Positions 17,805 through 27,625 of a stretch of DNA of 64,000 nt are shown here, piece after piece. The notes beneath the pieces are model-generated. The model was not told the origin of the DNA. It was given only the letters and a program-made list of their open reading frames with translations, and did no database searches. Position 1 is the first letter of the stretch, and each line of letters begins with the position of its first letter. The stretch is taken from NCBI GenBank assembly GCA_902519215.1, contig CABYIX010000002.1, forward strand, positions 1-64,000. The letters run 5' to 3'. The position numbers and the translations under genes were made by a program. The stretch is from an uncultured Candidatus Actinomarina sp. (GTDB lineage: Bacteria > Actinomycetota > Acidimicrobiia > Actinomarinales > Actinomarinaceae).

Positions 17805-19838
17805 ATGCTAATTAATTCTATGGTTGCTGCAGTTGCTGGGCTTTTGCTTGCAGCTTTTTATGCAAATAAAGTTTTATCAATAAAAGTAACTGACTCAAGA
17901 GTAGAAGAGCTTTCTACCGCCATCAGACAAGGTTCAATGGCTTTTTTGAAAAGAATGTATTCATGGATTAGTGTATTTGTCGTAATTTTGGCTGTCTTGA
18001 TTTCTACACTTACTGAGTGGGGCTATCCGTGGGGTTCTGTAGCATTTATTGCAGGTGCCTTATTTTCTTCACTGGCAGGATTCATTGGTATGAGAATTGC
18101 AACGGCAGCAAATGGTAGAACTACAGAAGCTGCCAGGGATGGAGGAACTCTTAAAGCACTGCCTGTAGCATTTAGAGGTGGAGCAGTAATGGGTTTCACA
18201 GTTGCAGGCTTGGGATTACTAGGAGTAGCTTTAGGATATTATTTATTTATTGAAGTATTAGAACTTCCTAATGGATATGACGTACTAGCAGCAATAGGTC
18301 TTGGAGGTTCATCAATAGCTCTTTTCGCCAGGGTTGGTGGTGGAATTTATACTAAAGCAGCAGATGTAGGTGCAGACTTGGTAGGAAAGGTTGAAGCAGG
18401 AATTCCTGAGGATGATCCAAGAAACCCTGCAACTATAGCTGACAACGTTGGAGATAATGTAGGAGACGTTGCAGGAATGGGTGCAGATCTATTTGAAAGC
18501 TATGTCGGATCGCTTGTTGCTCCGCTTGCCTATGCTGCAATTGTTTTTGCTGGGCAAAGTGTACTCCCTTCCTTACTACTTTTCCCACTAGCTGTCGGAA
18601 CAATAGGGATGGGAGCATCAATCCTCTCTTCATTTTTAGTTGTCCCCAAAGAAGGAAAGCTTGCACAAGCTCTTCATAGAGGTACTTACAGTGCGGCACT
18701 GTTAACTGTTGTCGGTGTTTATTTTTTAAGTGACCTAATGTTTGCTGATTATGCAGAAAACCCTATCGGTTTATTTTTCTCAGTCATTATCGGACTTGGT
18801 GTCGGACTATTAGTAGGTCAAATTTCAGAATGGTTTACATCTGATCATTACTCAATTGTTAAAAATATTGCAGATCAAGCAAAGACCGGTCCAGCAACCC
18901 TTGTGTTATCAGGTATATCTGAAGGTATGAGATCAGCAGCTTTTTCAGTGGTTGTGGTCGTTTTTGGAATTTACGGTGCTTATACAGCAGGAGATTGGGC
19001 ATTAGGTGCTGATGGTGGAATTTATGGTATTGCAATTGCAGCAATTGGAGTTTTATCTACTTTAGGCATAACTGTAGCAGTAGATGCTTATGGTCCAATC
19101 GCTGACAATGCTGGTGGAATTGCTGAAATGGCACACCTACCTCCAGAAGTAAGAGAAGCTACTGATGAATTAGATTCTCTAGGAAATACAACAGCAGCAA
19201 TTGCAAAAGGGTTTGCAATTGGTTCCGCAGCAGTTACCGCATTAGCTTTATTTTCCGCTTTTGTGCAAAGTGCGGGTATTGAAAAATTAGATATTACAGA
19301 GGTGGAAGTAACTTTAGGTTTATTTTTGGGAGGCATGTTCCCATTTTTGTTTGCGGCCATGACCATTAACGCAGTGGGAAGAGCAGCATTTAAAATGATT
19401 GAAGAAGTTAGACGACAGTTTAATGAAATTCCTGGTTTGAGAGAAGGAAAAGAAGGAGTTGTCCCTGACTATACAAAATGTGTAGATATAGCCACAACTG
19501 CAGCACTGAAAGAGATGTTACTACCTGGTGGCTTAGCTATTGCCCTTCCATTAATAATTGGTTTTTGGGATAAGGAGGCACTTGGAGGTTTCCTAGCCGG
19601 GTCCTTGGTTACTGGCTTTCTCCTGGCAATATTTATGGCAAACTCTGGTGGAGCTTGGGATAATGCTAAAAAATATATTGAAGCTGGAGGCGGAGCAGGT
19701 AAAGGTTCTGACGAACATAAAGCTGCTGTGATTGGTGACACAATAGGTGATCCATTTAAAGATACTTCTGGTCCAGCAATGAATATTGTTATAAAAGTCA
19801 TGACTATTGTAAGTCTTATATTTGCATCTGCTTTTTAA
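17805..19838 (+). CDS. hppA: Membrane-bound ion-translocating pyrophosphatase
   Basis: Couples pyrophosphate hydrolysis to pumping of H+ (or Na+) across the membrane. It is 677 residues with about sixteen helices. The substrate-site motifs are GGGIYTKAADVGADLVGK (~178), the NPATIADNVGDNVGDVAGMG run and DNAGGIAEMA. The segment near residues 460-468 reads GNTTAAIAKGF: alanines where K+-independent enzymes have Lys and Thr, the pattern of the K+-dependent subfamily. The pumped ion cannot be read by eye. A clear Shine-Dalgarno AAGGGG (17792-17797) precedes the ATG. The next gene starts five bases after the stop. Confidence 0.95.
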   Translation: MLINSMVAAVAGLLLAAFYANKVLSIKVTDSRVEELSTAIRQGSMAFLKRMYSWISVFVVILAVLISTLTEWGYPWGSVAFIAGALFSSLAGFIGMRIATAANGRTTEAARDGGTLKALPVAFRGGAVMGFTVAGLGLLGVALGYYLFIEVLELPNGYDVLAAIGLGGSSIALFARVGGGIYTKAADVGADLVGKVEAGIPEDDPRNPATIADNVGDNVGDVAGMGADLFESYVGSLVAPLAYAAIVFAGQSVLPSLLLFPLAVGTIGMGASILSSFLVVPKEGKLAQALHRGTYSAALLTVVGVYFLSDLMFADYAENPIGLFFSVIIGLGVGLLVGQISEWFTSDHYSIVKNIADQAKTGPATLVLSGISEGMRSAAFSVVVVVFGIYGAYTAGDWALGADGGIYGIAIAAIGVLSTLGITVAVDAYGPIADNAGGIAEMAHLPPEVREATDELDSLGNTTAAIAKGFAIGSAAVTALALFSAFVQSAGIEKLDITEVEVTLGLFLGGMFPFLFAAMTINAVGRAAFKMIEEVRRQFNEIPGLREGKEGVVPDYTKCVDIATTAALKEMLLPGGLAIALPLIIGFWDKEALGGFLAGSLVTGFLLAIFMANSGGAWDNAKKYIEAGGGAGKGSDEHKAAVIGDTIGDPFKDTSGPAMNIVIKVMTIVSLIFASAF

Positions 19839-19843
19839 ATTAA

Positions 19844-21073
19844 TTGAAAACAGTTCATTTAATAAGACATGGTGAAACTGAACAAAATGTTTTAAAAGTC
19901 TGGCAAGGTCACACAGATACACCGTTAAATAAAACTGGGCTAATACAAGCAAAGCTATTAGCTTCAAGATTAAAGGATTCAAACGCAACTGTTTATTCAT
20001 CTAATCTAAAAAGAGCTTCAGAAACAGCTTCATTTCTTTCAAAAAAAATTGAGCTGAGGGAAACCCTAAGGGAGATTAATGTTGGTGATTTTACTGGCAT
20101 GCCTGTAGGTCAAACCTATTCATCAAATAACGAGATTTTTCAATCACTTCAAGATGACTCTTATCAATTTCCTAATGGAGAAACAGTAAAAGAATTTAAA
20201 CAACGCGTGAAAGATGAACTCGGGTACATTTTTGGGAATATTGAAAATGGCTCAGAAGCCATAGTTGTTACTCATGGTTTTTTTATTGGAACTGCAATAG
20301 GACTTTCGATAGGTTTCAATAACTACCCTTTTCCTATTGGGAATATAGAAAATACTTCTATTTCAACACTTATTAAACGAGATTCAATTACTCAAGTAAA
20401 TAAATTTAATGACTCATTACATTTATCTGAATTAAATATTGATTTTCCTAGAGAAACAACAAAAAACAAGATTACATTTATAAGACACGGCCAAACAGAT
20501 TCTAATACAAGTGGAATATGGCAGGGACATATTGACAATCCATTAAATGAAACTGGAAAACATACCGCTCAGAAACTTAGAAATACATTTGATGAGTATG
20601 ATGTGTATCTCTCATCAACATACAAGAGAGCACTAGAAACCTTATCTTTAGTAACAGATAATAAGGATATATTAACTTCAGAAAATTTAATTGAAATGAA
20701 TTTAGGAAATTGGGAAGGATTGAAAACTTCAGAAATCCTAGAACAGTATCATGATAACTTTATCAATGCACTTTTTTTAGATTTTAAATGTAAATATGGA
20801 ATTAATGGTGAGTCTACGTATGAAGCAGGTGTCCGAGTGGAAAATCTTTTAAAAGAATACCCTGAAAAAAATTTATTAATGGCTAGCCACGGCGGAACAA
20901 TTAAAGCTGCAGTTACGAACCTACTTAAAGCTCCAGAGAGCAAAGCTGCTTCCTCATTTACCATCCCTAATAATTTGGGTGTTTGTTGCTTAGTTCTGAA
21001 AGAAAACAAATATTTTCTTTGGTCATATAATGTAGGAAAAATAGGATATGAAAACATTAGTTATAACGAATGA
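19844..21073 (+). CDS. Tandem two-domain histidine phosphatase
   Basis: Two complete histidine-phosphatase (phosphoglycerate mutase-like) domains in one 409-residue chain. Domain one has IRHGETEQN near residue 8 and a second His in VTHGFFIG. Domain two has IRHGQTDSN near residue 213 and MASHGGTIKA. Both keep the catalytic RHG and second His. Both have the same following segment (WQGHTDTPLNKTG and WQGHIDNPLNETG), so they look like an internal duplication. Substrates of the family range from sugar phosphates to alpha-ribazole phosphate, and none can be assigned. The start is TTG, five bases after hppA; the end overlaps the glycosyltransferase by 26 bases. Confidence 0.87.
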   Translation: MKTVHLIRHGETEQNVLKVWQGHTDTPLNKTGLIQAKLLASRLKDSNATVYSSNLKRASETASFLSKKIELRETLREINVGDFTGMPVGQTYSSNNEIFQSLQDDSYQFPNGETVKEFKQRVKDELGYIFGNIENGSEAIVVTHGFFIGTAIGLSIGFNNYPFPIGNIENTSISTLIKRDSITQVNKFNDSLHLSELNIDFPRETTKNKITFIRHGQTDSNTSGIWQGHIDNPLNETGKHTAQKLRNTFDEYDVYLSSTYKRALETLSLVTDNKDILTSENLIEMNLGNWEGLKTSEILEQYHDNFINALFLDFKCKYGINGESTYEAGVRVENLLKEYPEKNLLMASHGGTIKAAVTNLLKAPESKAASSFTIPNNLGVCCLVLKENKYFLWSYNVGKIGYENISYNE

Positions 21074-22091
21074 TTACCCACCTAAAAAAGGGGGAATATC
21101 AACATATATTAAATCATTTGAAGACAACTTAGAATTTGAAACAGTTATTTATGCTCCCAATTGGGCTGAGGGTGAAAATGTCATTAGATCGAAGTTCAAA
21201 TTTATTTTTTCTACAAAAAAATTTATTAGAGAAATAAATGAAATTGTCATTCAGAACAATATTGAGATTATCCTCCATGCATCCAGCAATCCACAATTTT
21301 TACTGGTAAATAAATTAGAGTATTTAGGAATTAAACAGTTCATGTTAATACACGGTGCTGAATTTAATATTATTAACTCAATTCCTGTAGCAAAAAAAAT
21401 TATGCAAAAAAGCTTAGATTCACTTGAAAAGATATTTACTGTTAGTTTTTTTACATCAAGGAAATTAGAGGAGATTACAGAAACAGAGATTGTCTTAATA
21501 GGAGCGGGTGTAGAAAAAAATGACTTTAAAAAAGAGTACAAAGTACCTAAAAAAATATCTGTTGGAGTTAGTAGTAGATTCGTTTCTAGAAAAAAGATTG
21601 ACTGGGTTATAGATGCCCTCCACGAGTTACAACAAGATGGAATAAATGTAGAGTTAAAAATATTTGGTTTTGGTAAGTTAGAAAAATATTTAAAAAAATT
21701 AGCCGAAGTGTCTTCACAAGAAGTTACTTTTTATGATGATGAAAATGAAGATTCGCTTGTAGAATTTTACAAAAATTTAGATGTATTTGTTATGCCGGCA
21801 AAATCTAGATTTTTTGGTAAGGAGTATGAAGGACTAGGTTTAGTTTACTTAGAGGCAGCAAGTTTTGGCCTACCTTTACTTGTAGGAACTTCTGGTGGAG
21901 CATTCGAAACTATTATTCCTGGTAAAACTGGTTTTATTGTTGACTCGAGAAAAGAAATTTACGATGGAGTAAAATTTTTCGCAGAAAATATTGATCAAAT
22001 AGAAAAATTTGGTACTAATTCAAAAAAATTTGTTGAAGAAAAATTTTCATGGGAGAGCACGATAGATAAGTTTATAACTGAAGTTAGCTAG
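21048..22091 (+). CDS. GT4-family glycosyltransferase (PimB-like)
   Basis: A GT-B glycosyltransferase of 347 residues. The N-terminus TNDYPPKKGGISTYI matches the PimB'/actinobacterial mannosyltransferase type. The C-terminal nucleotide-sugar domain has the conserved FFGKEYEGLGLVYLEAASFGLP and GGAFETI (the E-x7-E motif). PimB' proteins add mannose to phosphatidylinositol mannoside; whether this one does so is not shown. It starts inside the preceding gene and its end overlaps convergent topA by 8 bases. Confidence 0.85.
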   Translation: MKTLVITNDYPPKKGGISTYIKSFEDNLEFETVIYAPNWAEGENVIRSKFKFIFSTKKFIREINEIVIQNNIEIILHASSNPQFLLVNKLEYLGIKQFMLIHGAEFNIINSIPVAKKIMQKSLDSLEKIFTVSFFTSRKLEEITETEIVLIGAGVEKNDFKKEYKVPKKISVGVSSRFVSRKKIDWVIDALHELQQDGINVELKIFGFGKLEKYLKKLAEVSSQEVTFYDDENEDSLVEFYKNLDVFVMPAKSRFFGKEYEGLGLVYLEAASFGLPLLVGTSGGAFETIIPGKTGFIVDSRKEIYDGVKFFAENIDQIEKFGTNSKKFVEEKFSWESTIDKFITEVS

Positions 22092-24774
22092 AAACAGCAT
22101 CTCCAAACAATAACATTATTTCTGCTGACTCTACAGTCAACGCATCTCTTGGATTCTCAAGAGGCTTGTTCTTCTTCTCAACAAGAATTTTATTTATGAG
22201 ATTATCTTTAGTAGCATCTTCTGGTTTCATGCGAAATCTTCCTCTATAGAAAATGATTTCAAGTGATTTTGCAAGTCCAACCAAGTGGTCTTTTGAAAGT
22301 TTTTTTACAAATTTTTCCTCTAATTTATAGTGATTAAAAATTAATTCAATCATTTTTTGTTTAGTTGAGCTTTTTGGGATTTTAAGAATTTCTCCACCAA
22401 GATAATTTGATATTTTTTTATATTTTTCATTTTCGAGAAGTTCTCTAATTTCTTCTTTTGAAAGCTCATCAAGCTCTTCTTTGTCAAAAACTGTTCTATC
22501 TCTTTGTTTCATAGCGTATCCTCCGTAGGGCCCAACAGCAGATGAGTATGTCCATTCTCCATTTTCAGTTACTTTTCTTGGGTTCTTAGCTGATAATGAA
22601 AACCTTCTTTTACATTCTTCTGGGGATAGATTGTCAGGATCTTCATCGTCAAAAATTGGCCCAATAAGATTTTTATACTCACACTTTTCTTGTCTGACAC
22701 CTTTTTGTTTAATTCCATGTTGGATATAAAAACTTCCATTTGGACCAAGTTTTATATATATTGAAGATGAGCAATCACCGCAGTCAGAAACCGTTCTCTC
22801 TTTTTTTAGGCTCTCTTCTTGATTGCTTTCAAGTTCTTTAATGTAGTCATTTTCAATTTCTTCGAGAGTGATTTCAGGCGGAAGTCCTACTTTAAACTCA
22901 TCGTCTCTTAATAAATAAGGATAAGGAACTTTTCCCTGAATTCGTCCTGTTTTAACTACATACCTTGATTTAAATGGAAGATGTACAGTTGTTAGAGCTA
23001 AGGGATCTTGAATTCCGTAACTATTTATATGATTTTGAATGGTCTTGTGAGAGCTTTCTAAAAAATCTACTTTAGATTTTTCAGGATTATTACTTTCAAG
23101 AATCTTATCAAGCTCATCTTCCATAGATTTTGAAAATTCATAATCTATATAATTATTAAAGTAAGGCTTCATAAAATTATTAATTAAAGCAATAGCTAAA
23201 ACTCGTGGCTTTAGACTTGAGTCAGAATTAATAAATACTGAAGTTATGCTTTCAATTATAGAAACATACGTTGAAGGTCTTCCAATTCCCAGTTCTTCAA
23301 GTTTATTAATTAAAGAAGTAGATGAGTACCTATTTGGTGGGTTAGTATATTTTTCTTCACTGCTTGCATTAATTATTTTAATTTCATCATTTTCATTAAG
23401 GTCTGGAAGTTCTTGAGATTTTTCAGTCGCATCTTTGATTAGATCTCTATACCCACCAAATGTCCATGTTGTACCAGAAATGCTGAGTATTAACGGTGAA
23501 AAATCAGTCTTAGACACTTCAATTTCAATTGTTTTTGTAATTCCCTTCGCATCTGTCATTTGTGAAGCAACCGTGGTATTAAATATTAATTTATATAATT
23601 TATATTCATCACTTTCTTCCTTATGTCTAGAAAGAAGTTCTTCTGGAGTAATAAACCTATCACCCGACGGTCTTATAGCTTCATGTGCTGCCTGAGCATT
23701 TTTACTATCACCATATAAATTGGCCTCACTTGGTAAATGAGCTTTTGAAAAGTTTTCTGAAATATATTCTCTTGAAGCTTTAATTGCTACATCTGATAAT
23801 CGAATTGAATCTGTTCTCATATATGTGATTAAACCTTCTTGATAAAGCCTTTGGGCAATACCCATAGTTTTTCGGGGTTGAAAGCCTAAGTTACTTCTTG
23901 CTGATGTCTGAAGACTTGTTGTTTTAAATGGCTTAGGAGGCTTTCCGCTTCTTGATGATTCTTTAATTTTTGATATTTTAGCGACTGAACTTGAAAGGAT
24001 TTTTACAACTTCACTAACCTCTTCTTCATCTAAATAACGCTTTTCTTTACTGGTTTTATTTCCCCTGTCGTCAAAGTCTGAGGATGTTGCTATTCTCAAA
24101 TCTTGAACTTTTTTTAAGGATGCATTAAATTCAGTATTATTGCTTGCACATGTTGCTTGAATTTCGAAATATTTTGCTTTAACAAATTTAATTCTCTCTT
24201 CTTCTCTTTCTACGATAAGTCTTATTGCAGGACCTTGCACTCGCCCTGTAGATATAAAGGCACCACCGAGATCTCTTACTTTAGGTGAAATTTCGTACCC
24301 TATCATCCTGTCTAGTGTTCTTCTTGCTTCATAAGATTTAAATTTTCCTATATCTAATTTCTCAGGATTATTAATAGCATTTGTAACCGCTGCCTCCGTT
24401 ATTTCATTAAACTTGATTCTCTTTGGTTCCCCCTTAAGCTCCAAAGCTTCTTTAAGGTGGTAAGCAATAGCTTCCCCCTCTCTATCATCATCAGTTGCTA
24501 GATAAATCTCGGGTGCTTTATCTGCTATTTCTTTTAACTCATTTACAATTTTTTTTCTATCTTCTGGAATTACATATATATTTTCAAAATCTTTTGGTTT
24601 CACAGCACCCCATAAAATTTTTTTACTGTCAAATTGAGGCGGAATAGCTTTTGAGTTTCTAGGAAGGTCTCTAATGTGTCCAACACTTGACTTTACAATA
24701 TATTCAGAACCAAGAATCTTGGATATAGTCTTAACTTTTGTTGGAGACTCGACAATTACTAAAGGTTTTGTCAT
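22084..24774 (-). CDS. topA: DNA topoisomerase I
   Basis: Type IA topoisomerase that relaxes negative supercoils. It is 896 residues. The Toprim domain has VIVESPTKVKTI and the metal-binding TDDDREGEAIAYHL. The active-site Tyr is in GLITYMRTDS near residue 317. The C-terminal part has topoisomerase-type repeats (LGPNGSFYIQHG, AVGPYGGYAMKQ) and a DCGDCS cysteine group but no full set of C4 zinc fingers, as in actinobacterial enzymes. It is divergent from the MFS-tmk-holB run across 87 bases. Confidence 0.95.
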   Translation of the reverse strand: MTKPLVIVESPTKVKTISKILGSEYIVKSSVGHIRDLPRNSKAIPPQFDSKKILWGAVKPKDFENIYVIPEDRKKIVNELKEIADKAPEIYLATDDDREGEAIAYHLKEALELKGEPKRIKFNEITEAAVTNAINNPEKLDIGKFKSYEARRTLDRMIGYEISPKVRDLGGAFISTGRVQGPAIRLIVEREEERIKFVKAKYFEIQATCASNNTEFNASLKKVQDLRIATSSDFDDRGNKTSKEKRYLDEEEVSEVVKILSSSVAKISKIKESSRSGKPPKPFKTTSLQTSARSNLGFQPRKTMGIAQRLYQEGLITYMRTDSIRLSDVAIKASREYISENFSKAHLPSEANLYGDSKNAQAAHEAIRPSGDRFITPEELLSRHKEESDEYKLYKLIFNTTVASQMTDAKGITKTIEIEVSKTDFSPLILSISGTTWTFGGYRDLIKDATEKSQELPDLNENDEIKIINASSEEKYTNPPNRYSSTSLINKLEELGIGRPSTYVSIIESITSVFINSDSSLKPRVLAIALINNFMKPYFNNYIDYEFSKSMEDELDKILESNNPEKSKVDFLESSHKTIQNHINSYGIQDPLALTTVHLPFKSRYVVKTGRIQGKVPYPYLLRDDEFKVGLPPEITLEEIENDYIKELESNQEESLKKERTVSDCGDCSSSIYIKLGPNGSFYIQHGIKQKGVRQEKCEYKNLIGPIFDDEDPDNLSPEECKRRFSLSAKNPRKVTENGEWTYSSAVGPYGGYAMKQRDRTVFDKEELDELSKEEIRELLENEKYKKISNYLGGEILKIPKSSTKQKMIELIFNHYKLEEKFVKKLSKDHLVGLAKSLEIIFYRGRFRMKPEDATKDNLINKILVEKKNKPLENPRDALTVESAEIMLLFGDAVSS

Positions 24775-24861
24775 GCCCTTATTGATAACACCATTTTTGT
24801 GAAATGTACAGGATTTAAGAAAAAAAGTATTCTAAACCTTTACTAGGATGATGTAAAGATA

Positions 24862-26193
24862 ATGAATTCAGTAAAAATATTTTCTAGATCGCAATTTTCC
24901 ATACTTTGGTGGTCAGGTACTCTTTCGAGTTTTGGCGACTGGGCTACTTTATTTGCTTCAGTAGCTTTAGCGAGTTACTTAGGGGCTGAAGGGGGCAATT
25001 CCGAACTAACCTCAGTTGTTCCAATAATTGCTCGGATTATTCCAGCCTTCATGTCTTCATTTGCCGGTATATTGGCAGACAGATTTAATAAAAGAAATGT
25101 AATGATTATATGTGATATCTCAAGAATGTTAATTGTCCTTGGATTATTTTTTACCACAACTCTTATTCAGCTTTTTATAATCAATTTCATTTCAGAGATA
25201 TTTTCCTTAACAAGACAACCATCACGAGAATCAATAGTTCCTGACATAGTAAGTGATGAGTATTTAGTTAAAGCCAATTCATTATTTACTGTTGGCACTT
25301 ATGCGATGCTACCTATTGCATCTTTATTCTTTGGATTTATATCTGAAAATAAAGTTATAGAAAACATTGTTTCTTATGGAAATAGCTGGAATGGCTCAAT
25401 AGTATTCCTTATCGACGCTGTTACCTTTCTTATCTCCTCTTATTTACTTCTGTTTCTTAAAGCAGATACTTCATACCAAAAAGTTAAAAAGAAAAATAAC
25501 GTATTAGGAGATCTTAAAGAGGGAATAAAATACTTTTTTAGTGTTTCTGAATTAAGATCAGTAACCACTTCTATATCACTTAGTTTGATTGGCGCTGGTG
25601 CATTATTTGTTCTTGGCAATACCTACTTAACACAGTCATTAAACTTTTCTCAGAGTTCATTTGGTTTTATGATTGCTTCTTTTGGATTTGGAATTATTTT
25701 CACGATGGTTATTTTGAGTTATTTTGTTACAACATTCAGTAGGATTCCATTCTTTATTGGACTAAGTATGATGCTTACCGGAGTTTCTTTATTGTTTGCT
25801 TTTAATTCATCAGAGTTTCCAACAATAATTTTTTCAATATTTATTTCAGGAATTGGTTCTGGTTCCGTTTACTTACTAACAATAAGTTATTTACAAAGTA
25901 CGACTGAAAAAAAATTAAGAGGTAGGGTGTTTGGAAATTTTTATACAATTGGCAGACTTTCTATATTGGTTTCTTTATTAATTTCTGGTTTTGTTGCAAA
26001 TTTTGCAAATCAGTATTTCGAACTTGACGGTGTTCTTTTGGTTCTCAGAATAAGCGCTTGTTTCATCCTTATTTCTGGATTAATTACTTTTTTTAGAGGG
26101 TACAAACAGATAATTCAGGATTTCGGATTTGAAAATTCTAATTTCAACAAGTTAACATTAAGCCTTAATAGGGAAGAGGACAAACCTTTATGA
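24862..26193 (+). CDS. MFS transporter, 12 helices
   Basis: Major facilitator with about twelve helices in 443 residues, of the MFS_3/enterobactin-exporter-like group. The loop motif GILADRFNKRNVM after helix 2 and the SFGDWATLFA segment in helix 1 support this. Substrate unknown; export of a small molecule or drug is the usual inference for the group. Its stop overlaps the tmk start by four bases (ATGA), so it is in one transcript with tmk and holB. Confidence 0.8.
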   Translation: MNSVKIFSRSQFSILWWSGTLSSFGDWATLFASVALASYLGAEGGNSELTSVVPIIARIIPAFMSSFAGILADRFNKRNVMIICDISRMLIVLGLFFTTTLIQLFIINFISEIFSLTRQPSRESIVPDIVSDEYLVKANSLFTVGTYAMLPIASLFFGFISENKVIENIVSYGNSWNGSIVFLIDAVTFLISSYLLLFLKADTSYQKVKKKNNVLGDLKEGIKYFFSVSELRSVTTSISLSLIGAGALFVLGNTYLTQSLNFSQSSFGFMIASFGFGIIFTMVILSYFVTTFSRIPFFIGLSMMLTGVSLLFAFNSSEFPTIIFSIFISGIGSGSVYLLTISYLQSTTEKKLRGRVFGNFYTIGRLSILVSLLISGFVANFANQYFELDGVLLVLRISACFILISGLITFFRGYKQIIQDFGFENSNFNKLTLSLNREEDKPL

Positions 26194-26801
26194 TTTGTAA
26201 TTATTTAGCTTTTGAGGGAATAGATGGCTCAGGAAAATCAAGCCTCATTAAGCGCTTGTCTGAAGTACTTAGCAATCAGCAGATTGAAAATAAAATAGTC
26301 CGTGAACCTGGAGGAACAAAAGTTGGTGAAGGTGTGAGGGAGTTGCTCCTGAGTCACGATTATGAAGTAGATGCACTTACAGAAGCTTTACTTTTTTGCT
26401 CTCAGAGATCGCAACTCATTGCTGAAGTGATTAAGCCAGAAGTTAATAAAGGTATCAAAATTCTCTCAGACAGAAGTGCGTATTCATCTGTTGCCTATCA
26501 AGGAGTTGGAAGGGGCCTGGGTTATGAAACTATTTATCAGTTAAATGATATTGCAGTAAATTCATTTTGGCCTGAAAAGGTTGTTTTACTTGATATTGAT
26601 CCCAAAATATCTCTCTCAAGACAAAAAGTAGCAGATCGTATTGGTAGTGATAAAGTTGATTTTTTTAATAAGGTAAGAGAGGGATACTTAAGATTAGCTG
26701 ATGAATTTGAAAATAATTTTCTAATCATTAATGCTGAGGAAGATTTGGAGTTGAACTTGAAAAGAATTTGCACATGGTTAAAAGTTGACAACTCTAAATA
26801 A
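26190..26801 (+). CDS. tmk: Thymidylate kinase
   Basis: Phosphorylates dTMP to dTDP for DNA synthesis. It is 203 residues with the P-loop FEGIDGSGKSSL, the REPGGTKVGEGVRELLL substrate segment, the SDRSAYSSVAYQGVGRG (DRx) motif and a lid region around SRQKVADRIG. It overlaps the MFS gene before it and holB after it; topA-tmk-holB neighbourhoods are common in actinobacteria. Confidence 0.95.
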   Translation: MICNYLAFEGIDGSGKSSLIKRLSEVLSNQQIENKIVREPGGTKVGEGVRELLLSHDYEVDALTEALLFCSQRSQLIAEVIKPEVNKGIKILSDRSAYSSVAYQGVGRGLGYETIYQLNDIAVNSFWPEKVVLLDIDPKISLSRQKVADRIGSDKVDFFNKVREGYLRLADEFENNFLIINAEEDLELNLKRICTWLKVDNSK

Positions 26802-27621
26802 TTCCCTTCTTAAAGAATTAGACAATCCATTTCATGCTTATCTAATTTTCTCAAATGCATCAACCGAATTGATTAGCCAAGCAAAAAAATTTGCTAGCTT
26901 ACTTGCTTTTGATGATGAGACAATAGATAGCCATCCAGATATTAAAGTAGTTGAATCAGAAAATTTATACACTTTGGGCGTAGATGACATTAGGGATATT
27001 ATTAGTAAAGATAATCTTTCTCCACTTGATGGAAGATATAAAGTAGTTATTTTTCCACCCCTCAAATCTTTAACTGAAGAAGCATCGAATGCATTATTAA
27101 AAACCATTGAAGAACCATCTGAATCCAGCATTTTTCTTATTTTATCTGCTGGAGTATTTTGGTCTCACGCACGTGACGATTCTAACAATCAAATACTTTC
27201 AACTATTAAAAGTCGATGTAGGTCTATATATCTCGATACCGAAAGAGATTTAAAATTTGATTATTCGTCACAGGATTTTATAAAATTTTTAGATAATCAA
27301 CATATCGATTCAAACTTAAATTTTAAAAATATGTTAACCCTACTTTCAGAATGGAAAAATGACATTAAAAATTTATCAAAAGCATTTCAAATTATTAATG
27401 AGTGTAAAGACATCCATGAAGAAATTGATGAACAATCTAGTATGACGGCAAATATACTATTAGTTAAGAGTATTTCATACCTGACAAATTCTTTAATTTA
27501 TAATTCTGAAATAACAAAACAATCATTCAGAGATGCTGAGGCAATTGAAAAAGCTATGCTCGATATTAATTTGGGAATGAGACCTCAGACAGTATTTGCA
27601 AAGCTATCAGTGGAAATGTAA
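26785..27621 (+). CDS. holB: DNA polymerase III delta' subunit
   Basis: Clamp-loader delta' subunit, here 278 residues. It has the AAA+ core pattern: HPDIKVVESE, the VDDIRDII helix, DGRYKVVIFPPLKSLTEEASNALLK (Walker-B-like strand and following helix), TIEEPSESSIFLIL and the sensor segment ILSTIKSRCRSIYL. There is no intact Walker A, and the first zinc-type cysteines seen in E. coli are absent. The start is TTG at 26785, 17 bases inside tmk; the first residues are poorly conserved, so a slightly later start cannot be excluded. Confidence 0.88.
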   Translation: MTTLNNSLLKELDNPFHAYLIFSNASTELISQAKKFASLLAFDDETIDSHPDIKVVESENLYTLGVDDIRDIISKDNLSPLDGRYKVVIFPPLKSLTEEASNALLKTIEEPSESSIFLILSAGVFWSHARDDSNNQILSTIKSRCRSIYLDTERDLKFDYSSQDFIKFLDNQHIDSNLNFKNMLTLLSEWKNDIKNLSKAFQIINECKDIHEEIDEQSSMTANILLVKSISYLTNSLIYNSEITKQSFRDAEAIEKAMLDINLGMRPQTVFAKLSVEM

Positions 27622-27625
27622 TTTT

